A program made the position numbers and the translations under genes. Shown here piece after piece: positions 24,237-36,243 of a stretch of DNA of 64,000 nt (positions are counted from its first letter, which is position 1; every line of letters starts with the position of its first letter). The notes under the pieces were generated by a model that was not told the DNA's origin, searched no databases, and saw only the letters and a list, made by a program, of their open reading frames with translations. Source of the DNA: Artemisia argyi (lineage: Eukaryota > Streptophyta > Magnoliopsida > Asterales > Asteraceae); NCBI GenBank assembly GCA_030686995.1, contig CM060693.1, positions 112,451,228 to 112,515,227 on the forward strand, in the 5' to 3' direction.

Positions 24237-24420
24237 TCAAGCCACAAGGACGACTCGTGTAAATTTTTAGAGCCACGGGGACGATTTATGTAACTAACTC
24301 AAGGACGATTGGTGAATTTTTAGAGCCACATGGATGAATTATGTAATTAACTCAAGGATGAATGGTGTAATTTTTTAGAGCGATATAGACGATTTATGTA
24401 AATTTATGTAATTAACTCTT
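24237..24420 (+). repeat. Tandem repeat of an about 65-bp unit
   Basis: Three diverged copies of a unit with the core AGAGCCAC..GGACGATTTATGTAA, then TTAACTCAAGGACGA and AATGGTGTAATTTTTT. They follow directly after the tRNA-like block. Non-coding. Confidence 0.55.
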
Positions 24421-26450
24421 GATTAAATAATTTCACATCAAATATATGCATACAATAGGAAAATTGAGAAAGTCAGGTGCGCACAATAAGAAAATTAAGA
24501 AAGAATTTGCATACAATAGGAAAATTAAAAGTCTGATGCCTACAAAAGAAATTTATCAAAAGATGGTCTAACAATCTTTCAAAATAAAAAAATGAAAAAT
24601 AAAAACCGGGAACAAATATACATACACGGTTTATAAGAACATGTATGCATATGCGGTTTTAAAAAACCATCACTATGATAATTGTTATAAATAGCGTGGG
24701 GCGTGGCGTGACGTCATCGCCAAGCTTCATGCCTTAGAAGCTAGGTGAAGCCATAGCGTTTAAAGCGGTATAAAATATGAAAATATTTCTAGATTTATAA
24801 GGAAAAAAATTTGTTCAGTATACGAAAGTAACATTCGTAGCAAGTATGATGCATTTCGAAGAAATTTGCCCATATGAAAATCAACATTTGTTTTGATAAG
24901 GATGGAGTCATAACTAAAATGAGAGTTTTTCTAAAAAGAGCTTTTAGGATGAAAATTTTGTTTACAGTATAAATGTGTAAACAAAAGCACTAACGTTAAG
25001 ATAAAGTTTTTAATGAACTTTACATATTCCGCTAAGATCACCAATGTAATGAGTTAATTGTTTTTAGTAATTTATTTCTAAACAAAAACCCTAACACTTA
25101 AATAATAGTTACTTCATCTATAGCATATATAGGGTTATTACATAGATTACTAGAACCGACCAAATGTGAGAGGATCTTGAAGTGGTAAACTAAGTAAGGG
25201 GTAATGATTAAAAGTTTTCAGCAGATTCCCTAAAATAAGGGGTTCGTATATCAGTCGAACTTATTTTGTGGGGATGAGAGGTTTGCATGATTAACGTGAT
25301 GCTTGGGTGGACGAGACTGCATGTATGTGTATGTTTATGTGCTGCTTAACTGTCAATTTTCACAACCTGCAAGAACTTCATGACTTTTTATGTATGTATT
25401 ACGTGCCCATCTAATTATATATCTTGTACCCCTAGCTAGTTCTTATTGGCTTAAGAAGAAAAGTTATATAAGACGGTTTCTATTTCTGTTAGTTATAACT
25501 TATAAAGAAATGCCATACCAAAAGTTTTGTACATATACAAAGTATTGTTGGAAAATTTAGTTGGCAAAAGTGACTTTTGACCAATGTTGTATACAATTAT
25601 CTATGTGTATGTGACACATATTTATGTAATAGTAATTTTTAGGTTTGGGTTCTTCTTGAAAAATGCTTCGCCCTGAGCCTTTATATTTTTAAATAGAGTT
25701 GATTTGAATGAGATATTATATCTCAAAGATAGGCATTCGGTACCACATTTAAAAAAGAATTTTGGTTTGTTTTCTATCTCACATTGGTTAGATCGGTAAA
25801 CTTGGAGGGGTCTATTGTATATAAATAGAGGCCTAAATTCTGTAGGTTTTACGCACATTAAATCAATATGTATTGTTGTTTTGCAACATAAGGAATACGC
25901 ATCTAAAATAGTGAAATTACAAGCACATTTGTTAAATCCAATAGTATAACTTACTGTTTTGGTTGTTATACCCTAGAATCAGATGACGAATCTGTTTTAA
26001 GAAAAACGTGTCAAACACATGCCTTAGATCTTTAGTTTTGTTTAGGTATCTGATCACGAGCACTTTCATACTTACCTGCTTGTTAACATTTTATTTGAAG
26101 ATTTTGTGTTGTTAAAAAAAGGATTAAAGGAATCGGAGAGAGAATGAAAACTTCTTTTTCTTTTTGGGTAAAGGTGTTTTGCACTTGATAATTTTATTAC
26201 TAAAAAAACATTTAAGCATATAAGATGTAGGTGAATCTCACATCTCAACCCTTTACATAGGTGGAAAACAAACGCACTATTTGTGCTTCAAACTAAACCT
26301 ATCATAAGAATGGCAAACCATACTTATGAATAACTACTAAGAACTACTAACATCTAGCATGACCACGAAACTGTATATCAAAAGTGTCACATAATGTTAA
26401 TTGCAATTTGGTTAAATCGTCGCACTCATCATAATCATATGGGTTATCAT
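24421..26450. other. AT-rich intergenic stretch
   Basis: I see no gene. Notes: a CRE-like TGACGTCA at about 24709; and a possible solo LTR near 25546-25890 (starts TGTTGGAAAA; contains TCACATTGGTTAGATCGG and a TATATAAATAGAGG promoter at about 25818), for which I found no target duplication. Confidence 0.35.
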
Positions 26451-26462
26451 CATATCATTTTT

Positions 26463-26861
26463 TCAACGCTTGTATATGCTCTTCCTCCCAGTTCTAACTC
26501 CACTCTTGGACCCCATGAAACCTGTTGTTTCGTCGTAAGACTCCTCTTCCATTTCATTATCACTATCCTTATCAGCCACATCACTTACATTTTTCTTTCC
26601 TTTATTCAAACCGGCCTCATTACACAAGGTAGGAGTTGACTGCTCATTGGCCAATGGTACCTCGTTCACAGGTGTTGCATCATTAGGCATGCTCGTCAAG
26701 ATCTAAACAGGCTATGCATTAGCCTTATGCCCCTCATCCAGAACAGTTTCAGCCCCTATAGAACTACCCCAATTTGCACCTAACACATCATCATTTTCAA
26801 CCGACCTAAGAGCATCAAAGGGGTTCGAATTACTTGCGTCTAGTTGTTTCATGATTCTTCT
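26463..26861 (-). pseudogene. Fragment of acidic ORF, LINE ORF1-like tail
   Basis: On the minus strand one frame runs from about 26850 to 26463 with two close stops near 26700-26715. The residues are rich in Asp, Glu, Asn and Gly (SNPFDALRSVENDD, later KDSDNEMEEESYDE). This resembles the region after the zinc knuckle in plant LINE ORF1 proteins, but no knuckle remains. There is no upstream promoter or flanking LINE sequence that I can define. The remnant could also derive from a host gene. Confidence 0.4.
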
Positions 26862-27000
26862 TCGTACCACTTGTGCTAAACAAGTTTATAAACCTGATTA
26901 GTTGACTTAAACTGAAATTTATGACACATATTAATGCCACACACAATGCATATTAATGATTATCAAATTGGTGTTACAAATATATTACAAAATATATACG

Positions 27001-27405
27001 TGTCAGCATTAAAAATATATATATTAAAGTGATGGTCATTCTCATATTGTAACTTTGTGTCGTTGGTTAAGATTAGTAATAGTTTAGTCAATGGGCCTTG
27101 GTCTTGGTAAGCTAATATGCTATTAGTTATGTTTCATAAGCCTTTATAGATAAAAGAAAGCCAAGCCCAAGACCAAGCCCATGGAAAGCCTTTAGGGCAT
27201 CCTAACTCTTGTACTATATAAACACCTCAAAGCTCATTTGAGGTGTGTGCTTGTATGTGTATTGTGTGTGTTTTTAATAAAAGTTCTCTTCATCTCATAT
27301 CTCTATTTTATACATCTTAACGCCACACATATCATATCAAGTCACCATCTTTACTTCATCTAGCTCTTATATTTGTGTTAAAGTTGATATATCTAAGGTC
27401 CTACA
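27001..27405 (+). repeat. 5' LTR of the young Copia element
   Basis: It starts TGTCAGCATT and ends GGTCCTACA. A TATA box (CTATATAAAC) lies at about 27214-27223. It is identical in length to the 3' LTR. Confidence 0.95.
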
Positions 27406-27406
27406 A

Positions 27407-27420
27407 GTGGTATCAATCGC
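27407..27420 (+). other. Primer-binding site
   Basis: GTGGTATCAATCGC follows the LTR end by one base. It is close to the initiator tRNA-Met primer site TGGTATCAGAGC but mismatched in the last positions. Confidence 0.7.
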
Positions 27421-27659
27421 CTAACAATGATTTAAGAGTGTTTTCATCAAGTTTTTTGTTAAAAAGTTACACTTTTCATTCATTTGTGTACTTTTTCTTC
27501 AAAAAGTTTTGATTTTTACGTGGTTTTAATGTTAAAGTTGTTGTTTTTATTGAAGTTTTAGTGATTCTAAGTGTTTTGGGAAAGATTTGATCATTAGAAA
27601 CAAGTGAAAAAGGAGTTTTTGGGTGAAAAAATCGTATTTTTTAAGTTTTCTGGTCATCC

Positions 27660-28230
27660 TACGCGTAACTTGGGTGAATAGTACGAATCTACAGCTGTGA
27701 ACAGTACTTTCTGTCCTTTTTACGCATAAGATTTGGTCAATACCCTTTTCTTACGTGTAACATTGGTCAAAACCCTGTTCCTTCGCTTAACTTGAAAGTC
27801 TACGCGTTAAATCCTACGCGTAAATCTATTTCCTACGCGTAAGTTCCATTTCTACGCATAAGTCAGATCTTACGCATAAGATAAAATCTTACGCGTAAGT
27901 TTCAGAATTCTACGCATAACTTCATTAAAGGTCTTCTCTTCGTGCTACGGTGACTCAGTACTTCCCTGACTTGGATAAGTTTGTGGAATACTTCGACACG
28001 GGATATCTTTCAAGCTTGGATAAGTTTGAGAGATCAAATTGGTTGAAAAAACCTTACGTGTAACATTCTACGCATAAACTCTAAGTTTACGCGTAAAATC
28101 AAAGTCTACGCATAAACAATTTTGTTTACGCATAACTTAGATCTTACGCATAACTTAAAGGTTACGCATAACATCTTACGCGTAAGATTATTCAAAGTTT
28201 ACGCGTAAGATTCAAGGTTTACGCGTAAGA
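27660..28230 (+). repeat. Array of about 21 TACGC(G/A)TAA motifs in the leader
   Basis: Motif starts (by eye): 27660, 27721, 27751, 27782, 27801, 27815, 27834, 27853, 27870, 27889, 27911, 28054, 28069, 28087, 28107, 28126, 28144, 28162, 28176, 28199, 28219. Most are TTACGCGTAAG or TACGCATAA. The two dense blocks have 14-23 bp spacing, most often 18-19. The full form TTACGCGTAA is a perfect palindrome. The array lies between primer site and gag, where packaging and translation signals of LTR elements reside. No known element name fits. Confidence 0.85.
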
Positions 28231-28519
28231 TTTTGACTTTTTGACAACCAAACTTCAAACGGCCATAACTTTTGAACCGTAACTCCGTTTTCGACGAATC
28301 AGCTGTCAAAACGACCGCGAGACCGAGAAGAAGGACACGTTATTGAGGTTATTCAAGCCCAGCTTCGAGGCCCAAATCCACTCTGAACGGAAGTTATTGA
28401 GGTTTTAAGGTTTCAGATCAAATTTTTCACCATAAAAACTTGCATCAACTTACACTAAACACTACTCCTACTTTGTTGGAACGATCCAAGAATCAACTTT
28501 ATCAATCTAGACTTCATCA

Positions 28520-31500
28520 ATGGCTACTCAGCAAGATATTCATGCAGCCGGTGCGGAAAACCGACCTCCAATGCTTGAAAAAGGTGGATATCTCCCATGG
28601 ACAAGCCGCATGCTTCGTTACATCAAAACAAAGCCTGATGGTAAATTAATGATCAACTCCATTACAAATGGTCCATTTAAGCCACGACAAGTTCAAATTG
28701 AAGGTAATCCAAATGCTACACCTCCTACTCAACCATTCGCGCGTGAACAAACAGAAGCAGATTACACAGAGGAAGACAAGAAGCAGATCGCCGCTGATGA
28801 TATGGCAATGCATTTAATCCAACTTGGATTACCACGGGAGATCTTTGCTGCGGTCGACAGCTGTGAAACTGCTTATGCTATGTGGGAACGTGTTAGGAGG
28901 ATATGTCATGGAACAGAGATTGGACAACAGGATGTTGAGAACAAACTTCTTACTGAATGGGAGAATTTTACATCCACTAAAGGTGAACAGATTGAATCTT
29001 ACTACACAAGGTTTTGCACTTTGATGAATGAGTTAATCAGAAACAAGTTGACACCTCGAACAATTGCAACAAACATCAAATTCATCAATAACCTTCCAGA
29101 AGAATGGGGTCGTTATGTTACAATTGTCAATCAAACAAAGGATTTACATAAGGTGAATTATGATCAACTCTATGACTTTTTGAAGCAAAACCAAGCTGAG
29201 GCTAATGAAGTAAGGAAAGAAAGATTGGCAAAGAATCATGATCCTCTCGCTTTAATTGCTACTACACCAACACCGCTACCAGTGAACACACAACAACCAT
29301 CATCATCTTCCACTCACAACTACATGCAACCATCATACATTCAACAACCAACACCGGTCTACCAACAACAGTTCTACCCACAGCAACAACAACATGCTAT
29401 TCCACAACAACAATACCAACAATTCCAAGAACCAGAATTCACTGAAAATGATGAAGCTACTGCAGCATTGACCCAAGCGTTTGCTTTTCTGTCAAAGGCA
29501 TTCCAAGGATGCTATTCTACACCAACAAACAACAACCAAAGGATTTCATCGAACACTCGCAATAAGCAGATTGCTCAGCCGAGTTTCAATATGGGCAACG
29601 GAGGCCAAATGGTTGGAGTTTATGGGAATCAGCAAGGATATGCAACTGGAATTAACATGGGGAATCAGAATATGCTGAATGCAGGGAATCAGAATGCAGG
29701 AAATCGGTATGGTCAGTATGCAGGGAATCAGTTGGGTCAGTTTGTTGGAAATCAGAGGGGTCAGAATGTTGGTAATCAGGCAATGGGTAATCAGAATAGA
29801 AATGTTGCAGCTCCAGTAGTTGGGAATTTGGGAAATGTGAATCAGGGTAATCCGGTTAAGTGCTTCAACTGTCAGGGTGTAGGTCATATGGCAAGGAACT
29901 GTCCTACTAAGCCGAACAAGAAAGATCTAGCGTACTTGCAGAAAGCAGTGATGTTGGCACAAAAGGCAGAGGCAGGATTTCAGTTGAATGCAGAGGAGAA
30001 TGATTTTATGGCTCTTATGGATGACATGGAAGATAGAGAAGATATCGATGCGAATTGCATATTCATGGCGAATCTTCAGGAGGCAAAGTATGACACAGAT
30101 TCTGACACACCTCCGGTCTATGACATCAATGCAGTCTCTGAGGTATCAAACTTCAACACATGTCACAATAATGATATATTTGATATGTCTCCTCATGAGG
30201 AACAGCATTTTGAGAAGCAAGCATTCACTTATGATACATTCCTGGACACGCCAAGTAGTAGCAATACTCCTTCAGCGACTCCAGATGTGAATCATAATGG
30301 AGGCTTCGTTTCACAGCATGCTGAGAATGATGAGGAAACACGTGCTTTGTTTGAATCATTATTGAATAATTGTCGTATTGAAATCGAAAAAGTGAAAAAG
30401 GTCAATCGCGATGTTAAGGCCGCGAATGTTAAATTGACCACTGAGCTTGAGAGTTACAAAGAAAACGTTAAAGCTTTTGAATTTCATAACAAAAGATTGT
30501 CTGAATTAGAAACTGGTTATCAAAATTCCGTTTCAAGGGAAAAACAATTGCAACTCAAGTTTGATACACTTGATGTTAATTCTTTCAAAAAGATAAAATC
30601 TTTAAACGCGGAAATTTCTGATTTACAAAACCAACTTTCTAAACAAAAAACAGCTTATACCAATCTTGAAAAAGAAAGGGATGAGTTGAAAAAGGACTTT
30701 GCAAAGAAAGAAGACAAACTTTTGGCCGAAATCGTAGAGTCAGAACACATGATTGCTCATTTAGAAGAATTGGTGGTTAAATCGGGTCAGTCAAGTCAAA
30801 CAATGAAAATGATTTCAAATCAAACTAATCCGGTTTACCATACGAAACATAAAGTGGCTCTTGGTAACAACACCCCCAGTAATCTCAAGAAAGCTCAGCA
30901 AGAACAGAATGTTTTGTATAATGGTAATATGATTTACACCAAACATGATCCTCCCGTCGTTCGGGATTCTGTGCAAACGATAGAACATGTCGAAGAGAGC
31001 ATTACTAAAATGAAACAAAAGGATTTGAAACCCATTGATTACAACAAATTGAACAAACTTTCGGGAATTACTTTTGTTCCACAAAATGAATCATCTGTGT
31101 TTTCCATAAAACGACCATTCTCAAAAATGTTTTCTAAGAAAGTAATTGTTTCCAAATCTCTTTCAAAAATGGAACAAATTTCTTCTAACAACACTTTTAA
31201 TACAAGTGAGGCTAGAGAAATTTTGGATGACGTTAAAAAGAGAATTCAAGAACTTCAAAATATTGTTGCTTCTAAAACTACAATCGATATTAACAACTGG
31301 CATTCTAGTTTTCATATTGAGCAGAAAAAAGTTTTTGAAAACGAAATTACTATCCCACTGAATAACATCAGTGCGAGGGTAATCCATTTTGAACAAGCTT
31401 TCTTAAAAGAAACGGCCGACTTTGTCAAGGACCACAAATCCCTGGTAAACGAAGCTAATGAATCTCGTGAAAACATGAATGTTTTGGAAAATCTAAATGA

Positions 31501-32671
31501 TTCTCTCTTCGAAGCTGTTATGTCCACTGACATTATGTCCATCATTCTACAAACATATTCTGTTCAAGACGATGAAAGACTGAGAGCTGAGACCTCCGAA
31601 ATTGTTTCAAAATATGAAAATGCTCTTATAAAGCTTGAAAAAGAAAATGTGTCATATTTTAAACAACTTGATCGAAAAAAGGAAGAATGCAAGTATGACA
31701 AATTGTCGTATGAGCGTGCCTTTAAGAACATCAAAGAGTAAAATGATCTTTTGAGGGCTCAGCTTGAAAGTCAAAAAGGAAAGGGTGAGGAAACTAAGTT
31801 TGCAAAACCGTCGACTTCGGAGAAACCAAATGTTTCAAACACGGTTCAAAAACCAAAGATGTCAATTTCAAGGTTTGCTCCAAAAGTCGATGAGAAAAAG
31901 AATTTGACAAAACCAGTCACTCCAACACCCTTGCCCAAGATAAGTGAAAATGATAAGATTGTTGATAAAGGAAAAGCGGTTGTCGAAATACCAACAGTGA
32001 TAGCACCTGGCCTTTTTAGGATTAGTCCCACTAATGCGTCTGCCTCCACTTCTAAGACAAATGCGTGCAAAAAGGATAATTCTAAAGAGTCTAGTGATGC
32101 TAAAAAGGACAACAATATAAATCCTAATGTGTGTGCCTTAACTTCTACAGGATTAGACAGCACCTCTAGGAGCAGCAGACTAAAGCCTAGGAGCAATACA
32201 AGGAACAATAGAGTCTCGCCTGCCTCTAAGAGTAGTTGCAAGAATAAAGTTGAAGAAGTAGAAGAACACCCTAGGAATTTATCGCTTTCTAATAAGAGAC
32301 ATATTTCATCTGAATGTAATGTCGAGAGTACTGGTTCTAATACATGTAATGACTCTGTTTGTTTAATATGCAAGAAATGTTTAATTAATGATGTTCATGA
32401 TGAATGTGTTTCTATGAATGTGAATGTTACGCCTGAACAGAAGTATGTTCCAAAGAGAACTAGTGCTAGATCTAGATCTATAGAAAGATTAGTTGCACGC
32501 TTTAGGTCTACCACTAGTAGTCGAATGCCTAGGAACTACCTTAAGTTTTGCATGTGGATACCAACGGGTAGAGAGTTCACTCTTAAGGATGGCAAATTGG
32601 AATTTGTTCAAAATAAAAATGTTGCAATCTCTGATAAGTGTGATTCTGCTTTTACTCCTAACCACATGTAA
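28520..32671 (+). pseudogene. Gag of the young Copia: knuckle plus long coiled-coil region, interrupted
   Basis: ATG 28520 opens 1073 codons. They encode a Copia-type Gag N-terminal domain (about residues 1-240), a Gln/Pro-rich linker (250-315), Gly-Asn-Gln repeats (about 370-440) and one CCHC knuckle CFNCQGVGHMARNC (448-461, from 29861). Then comes an acidic stretch and long heptad-like Lys/Glu/Leu-rich segments (about 610-760 and 850-1070) predicted coiled coil by composition. A TAA at 31739-31741 interrupts. The same frame continues 31742-32671 as a Ser/Lys/Thr-rich basic region and stops again at 32669-32671. In usual plant Copia elements the knuckle-protease gap is near 100-200 residues; here it is about 960. 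The extra region's role is unknown. Confidence 0.85.
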
Positions 32672-32682
32672 CCAAATTCAAA

Positions 32683-35600
32683 ATGGTTTCCAAATACAAA
32701 CTCTTCTGTTCTTGGCAGGTTATCGAAATATGTCTTTGGATCGTCGACTCGGGTTGCTCCAAGCACATGACCGGGAATTTAAAGCTGCTGATCAATTTCG
32801 TCTGGAAATTCATGGGAACTGTACGCTTTGGAAATGATCATGTAGCAGCTATTCAGGGTTATGGAGATCTTCGGTTTGAGAATTTTTTGATCACTCGAGT
32901 TTACTACGTCGAAGGGTTGGGACACAACTTGTTTTCAGTCGGGCAGTTTTGTGATGCCGATTTAGAAGTTGCATTCAGGAGAAACACGGTTTTTATTAGA
33001 AATTTGGTTGGTGATGATCTCTTAACTGGTAATCGTGGTACAAATTTGTATGCTATCGACATCAACCAAATGGCTTCTTCATCACCAATTTGTCTTATGA
33101 CAAGGGCAACTGAAACTAAGTCCTGGCTGTGGCATAGACGTTTATCCCATCTCAATTTCGACACGATCAACAAGTTAGCCAAAGACAACATCGTCACCGG
33201 ACTTCCTAAGTTCAAATACACCAAGGAACACCTTTGTCCATCATGCGAACAAGGAAAAAGCAAAAGAGCATCATATAAACCAAAAACCGTACCTACTTCG
33301 GAAGCAAGGTTACATATGTTGCACATGGACTTATGTGGCCCAATGAGAGTTGAAAGCATTAATGGGAAGAAGTATATTCTTGTTATTGTCGATGATTATT
33401 CAAGATATACATGGGTAAAGTTTCTGAGGTCAAAAGACGAAGCACCAGGTACCATCATCACCTTTCTGAAGCGTATCCAAATTCTACTTCAAGCTTCAGT
33501 AAGGATTGTAAGAACAGATAATGGCACAGAATTCACTAATCAGGAGTTAAGAACCTACTTTGAAGATGTTGGAATAACACACCAAACATCAGCTGTTAGT
33601 ACTCCACAGCAGAATGGGGTAGTTGAAAGAAGAAACAGAACTCTTGTGGAAGCTGCTCGCACAATGCTGATCTTTTCTAGTGCACCACTATTCTTATGGG
33701 CTGATGCTGTTGCCACTGCTTGTTTCACTCAGAACCGATCCCTAGTACATCCAAGATTCAATAAAACCCCATATGAGCTAGTGAACAACCGTAAACCTGA
33801 CATCTCTTACCTTCACGTGTTTGGCGCTTTGTGCTATCCGACGAATGATAGAGAAGATCTAGGGAAGTTAAAAGCTAAGGGTGATATTGGAATCTTCATT
33901 GGATATTCAGAAAACTCGAGGGCATTCAGGGTGTATAATAGACGTCTAAAAAGGATAATGGAGACGATGAATGTGAAGTTTGACGAGATTTCACAAATGG
34001 CTTCTGAGAGATACGCTCTAGAACCCGCGCTTAATCCGATGGCTTCTAATCATAACGGATTAGGACCCGCACCAAACATGCAGACTTCTGGACACATCAG
34101 TTCAGGACTCGTACCTCAAGGAGCTCAGTCAACAAACACGGATAAACCTTCAGAACAAGAACTGGTAAACTTCTTCGAGTTAATGTTTGATGAATATTAT
34201 GGTGGAACTTCGACAAATACATCTCCACAACATTCCGCTGCACCCGCTCAAAACCATCAACCACCACCACCATCACAAGATGCATCCACAACAATCGAAG
34301 CTGAAGCACCAACTACATCAACATCATCTACATCTACTCAAGCAACTCCAGTACTTGAAACTGAACTACCAAGAGTTGATGAGCAAAACCAAAACATAAA
34401 TTTTCAAGAAGAACCTACATCTAATTCAAACGATGTTGCGTTAGAAGGAGAAGAAGAAGTATTTGAAAACCCGTTTGCATCAGACTCTGCTGAATCTTCT
34501 TCAAGGTTACAAGAACCATCTAACACACATTCGTTCAACCAAAGGTACCCTTCTACGTTTCAATGGACAAAAGACCATCCGTTAGTACATGTTATTGGTG
34601 ATCCTTCAATGCCAGTTCAGACGTGGAGACAACTTGCCACAGATCTCGAATTGTGCATTTACATTTGCTCAATAAGCACCAAAGTACCTAAGAACATTCG
34701 GGAAGCAATGGCAGAAAACCCATGGATTGAAGCGATGCAGGAGGAATTTCTTCAATACCTGTTACATGACAGTTGGGAACTTGTTGAACGACCACTTGAT
34801 AAACGTGTTCTTGACCTCAAGTGGTTGTGGAAGAACAAACTGGATGAGGAAATGACTGTTATTCGCAACAAAGCTCGTCTCGTGGCTAAAGGTTATCCAC
34901 AAGAAGAAGGGATAGATTTCGAAGAATCATTCGCGCCTGTAGCTAGACTAGAAGCAGTCCGGATTTTCTTAGCCTATGCAGCTCACAAAAACATCACAGT
35001 CTATCCGATGGACATTAAGACAGCTTTCTTGAATGGAACTCTGAAAGAAGAAGTGTATGTGAGTCAGCCAGAGGGATTTGTTGACAAAGATCATCCAGAC
35101 TACGTCTACAAGCTTAAAAAGGCCATTTATGGTTTAAAACAAGCTCCAAGAGCGTGGTATGACGAACTATCATCTTTCTTACTTAATAACAATTTCACCA
35201 AAGGAACAGTTGATGACACCTTGTTTATCAAAAAATTCAAAAATGACATTTTGATTGTTCAGATTTACGTGGACAACATTATCTTTGGGTCCACTAATCC
35301 GAATCATTCAAAACATTTTGAAAATCTCATGAAAAGCAAATTTGAAATGTCCATGATGGGGGAACTAAAATACTTTCTTGGTTTACAAATACATCAATCC
35401 CCTCGTGGAATTTTTATCAATCAAGCTAAATATACAATAGAGATTTTGAAAAAACATGGTATGGAAAACTGTGATTCTGTTGGTACACCAATGGTCTCTT
35501 CACCAAAAACAGGTGCTGATTTGTTTGGAAAACCCATCGATCCGAAAAAATATCGGAGCATGATCGGTTCTCTCATGTACCTAACTGCTAGTCGACCTGA

Positions 35601-36243
35601 TATTCAATTTGCTGTATGTTTATTAGCACGGTTTCAGGCAAAGCCTACCGAACTTCACCTCAAAGAGGTTAAACGGATCTTTCGGTACCTACGAAGCACC
35701 ATTGACATGGGACTTTGGTATCCGAAGGATTCGGAGTTCAATCTAACAGCATTTTCAGATGCAGACCATGCTGGTGATCAAGTTACAGCAAAGAGTACAT
35801 CAGGTGGAGCACAATTTTTGGGTGAAAAGCTAGTAAGCTGGTCATCAAAGAAACAGGATTGTACTGCACTATCAACCGCCGAAGCCGAGTATGTGTCTCT
35901 ATCTGCGTGTTGTGCCCAAGTTCTTTGGATGCGGACACAGCTCACAGATTATGGCTTTACTTTTGACAGAATACCTATGTATTGTGACTCAAAAAGTGCC
36001 ATAGCCATCTCGTGCAATCCCGTACATCACTCTAAGACGAAGCATATCAAAGTCCGCTACCATTTCATCAAAGAACACGTGGAAGAGGGTACTGTTGAAT
36101 TATTTTTCGTTAAGACTGATTATCAACTCGCCGATCTATTTACTAAAGCCCTTCCAAAAGAAAGGTTTGACTATTTAGTTCGACGAATTGGCATGCGAAG
36201 CCTAACTCCTGAGGAGCTAGAACGTCTTCTCGAATCTTCTTGA
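32683..36243 (+). CDS. Pol of the young Copia: protease, integrase, RT, RNase H
   Basis: An open frame of 1186 codons lies one frame off from gag. A frameshift between 32672 and about 32740 therefore separates it from gag, and the ATG at 32683 is unlikely to be a real start. Order: protease ([12 protein letters not shown], catalytic Asp codon 32746), integrase zinc site (HRRLSHLNF ... CPSCEQGK, about 33130-33260), D-D-E core (33320-33640, with TDNGTEF and PQQNGVVER), a Pro/Thr-rich linker (34180-34530), RT (34830-35400) and RNase H (35750-36150, with TAEAEYVS and DSKSAI). The RT active box is YVDN instead of YVDD (Asn codon 35275-35277), which should abolish catalysis because the second Asp binds metal. 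Otherwise full length. Confidence 0.9.
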   Translation: MVSKYKLFCSWQVIEICLWIVDSGCSKHMTGNLKLLINFVWKFMGTVRFGNDHVAAIQGYGDLRFENFLITRVYYVEGLGHNLFSVGQFCDADLEVAFRRNTVFIRNLVGDDLLTGNRGTNLYAIDINQMASSSPICLMTRATETKSWLWHRRLSHLNFDTINKLAKDNIVTGLPKFKYTKEHLCPSCEQGKSKRASYKPKTVPTSEARLHMLHMDLCGPMRVESINGKKYILVIVDDYSRYTWVKFLRSKDEAPGTIITFLKRIQILLQASVRIVRTDNGTEFTNQELRTYFEDVGITHQTSAVSTPQQNGVVERRNRTLVEAARTMLIFSSAPLFLWADAVATACFTQNRSLVHPRFNKTPYELVNNRKPDISYLHVFGALCYPTNDREDLGKLKAKGDIGIFIGYSENSRAFRVYNRRLKRIMETMNVKFDEISQMASERYALEPALNPMASNHNGLGPAPNMQTSGHISSGLVPQGAQSTNTDKPSEQELVNFFELMFDEYYGGTSTNTSPQHSAAPAQNHQPPPPSQDASTTIEAEAPTTSTSSTSTQATPVLETELPRVDEQNQNINFQEEPTSNSNDVALEGEEEVFENPFASDSAESSSRLQEPSNTHSFNQRYPSTFQWTKDHPLVHVIGDPSMPVQTWRQLATDLELCIYICSISTKVPKNIREAMAENPWIEAMQEEFLQYLLHDSWELVERPLDKRVLDLKWLWKNKLDEEMTVIRNKARLVAKGYPQEEGIDFEESFAPVARLEAVRIFLAYAAHKNITVYPMDIKTAFLNGTLKEEVYVSQPEGFVDKDHPDYVYKLKKAIYGLKQAPRAWYDELSSFLLNNNFTKGTVDDTLFIKKFKNDILIVQIYVDNIIFGSTNPNHSKHFENLMKSKFEMSMMGELKYFLGLQIHQSPRGIFINQAKYTIEILKKHGMENCDSVGTPMVSSPKTGADLFGKPIDPKKYRSMIGSLMYLTASRPDIQFAVCLLARFQAKPTELHLKEVKRIFRYLRSTIDMGLWYPKDSEFNLTAFSDADHAGDQVTAKSTSGGAQFLGEKLVSWSSKKQDCTALSTAEAEYVSLSACCAQVLWMRTQLTDYGFTFDRIPMYCDSKSAIAISCNPVHHSKTKHIKVRYHFIKEHVEEGTVELFFVKTDYQLADLFTKALPKERFDYLVRRIGMRSLTPEELERLLESS

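Noticed and set aside
25546..25890. Solo LTR
   Set aside because: It has a TG start and a TATA box, but I found no convincing CA end with matching target duplication, so it is only noted as possible.
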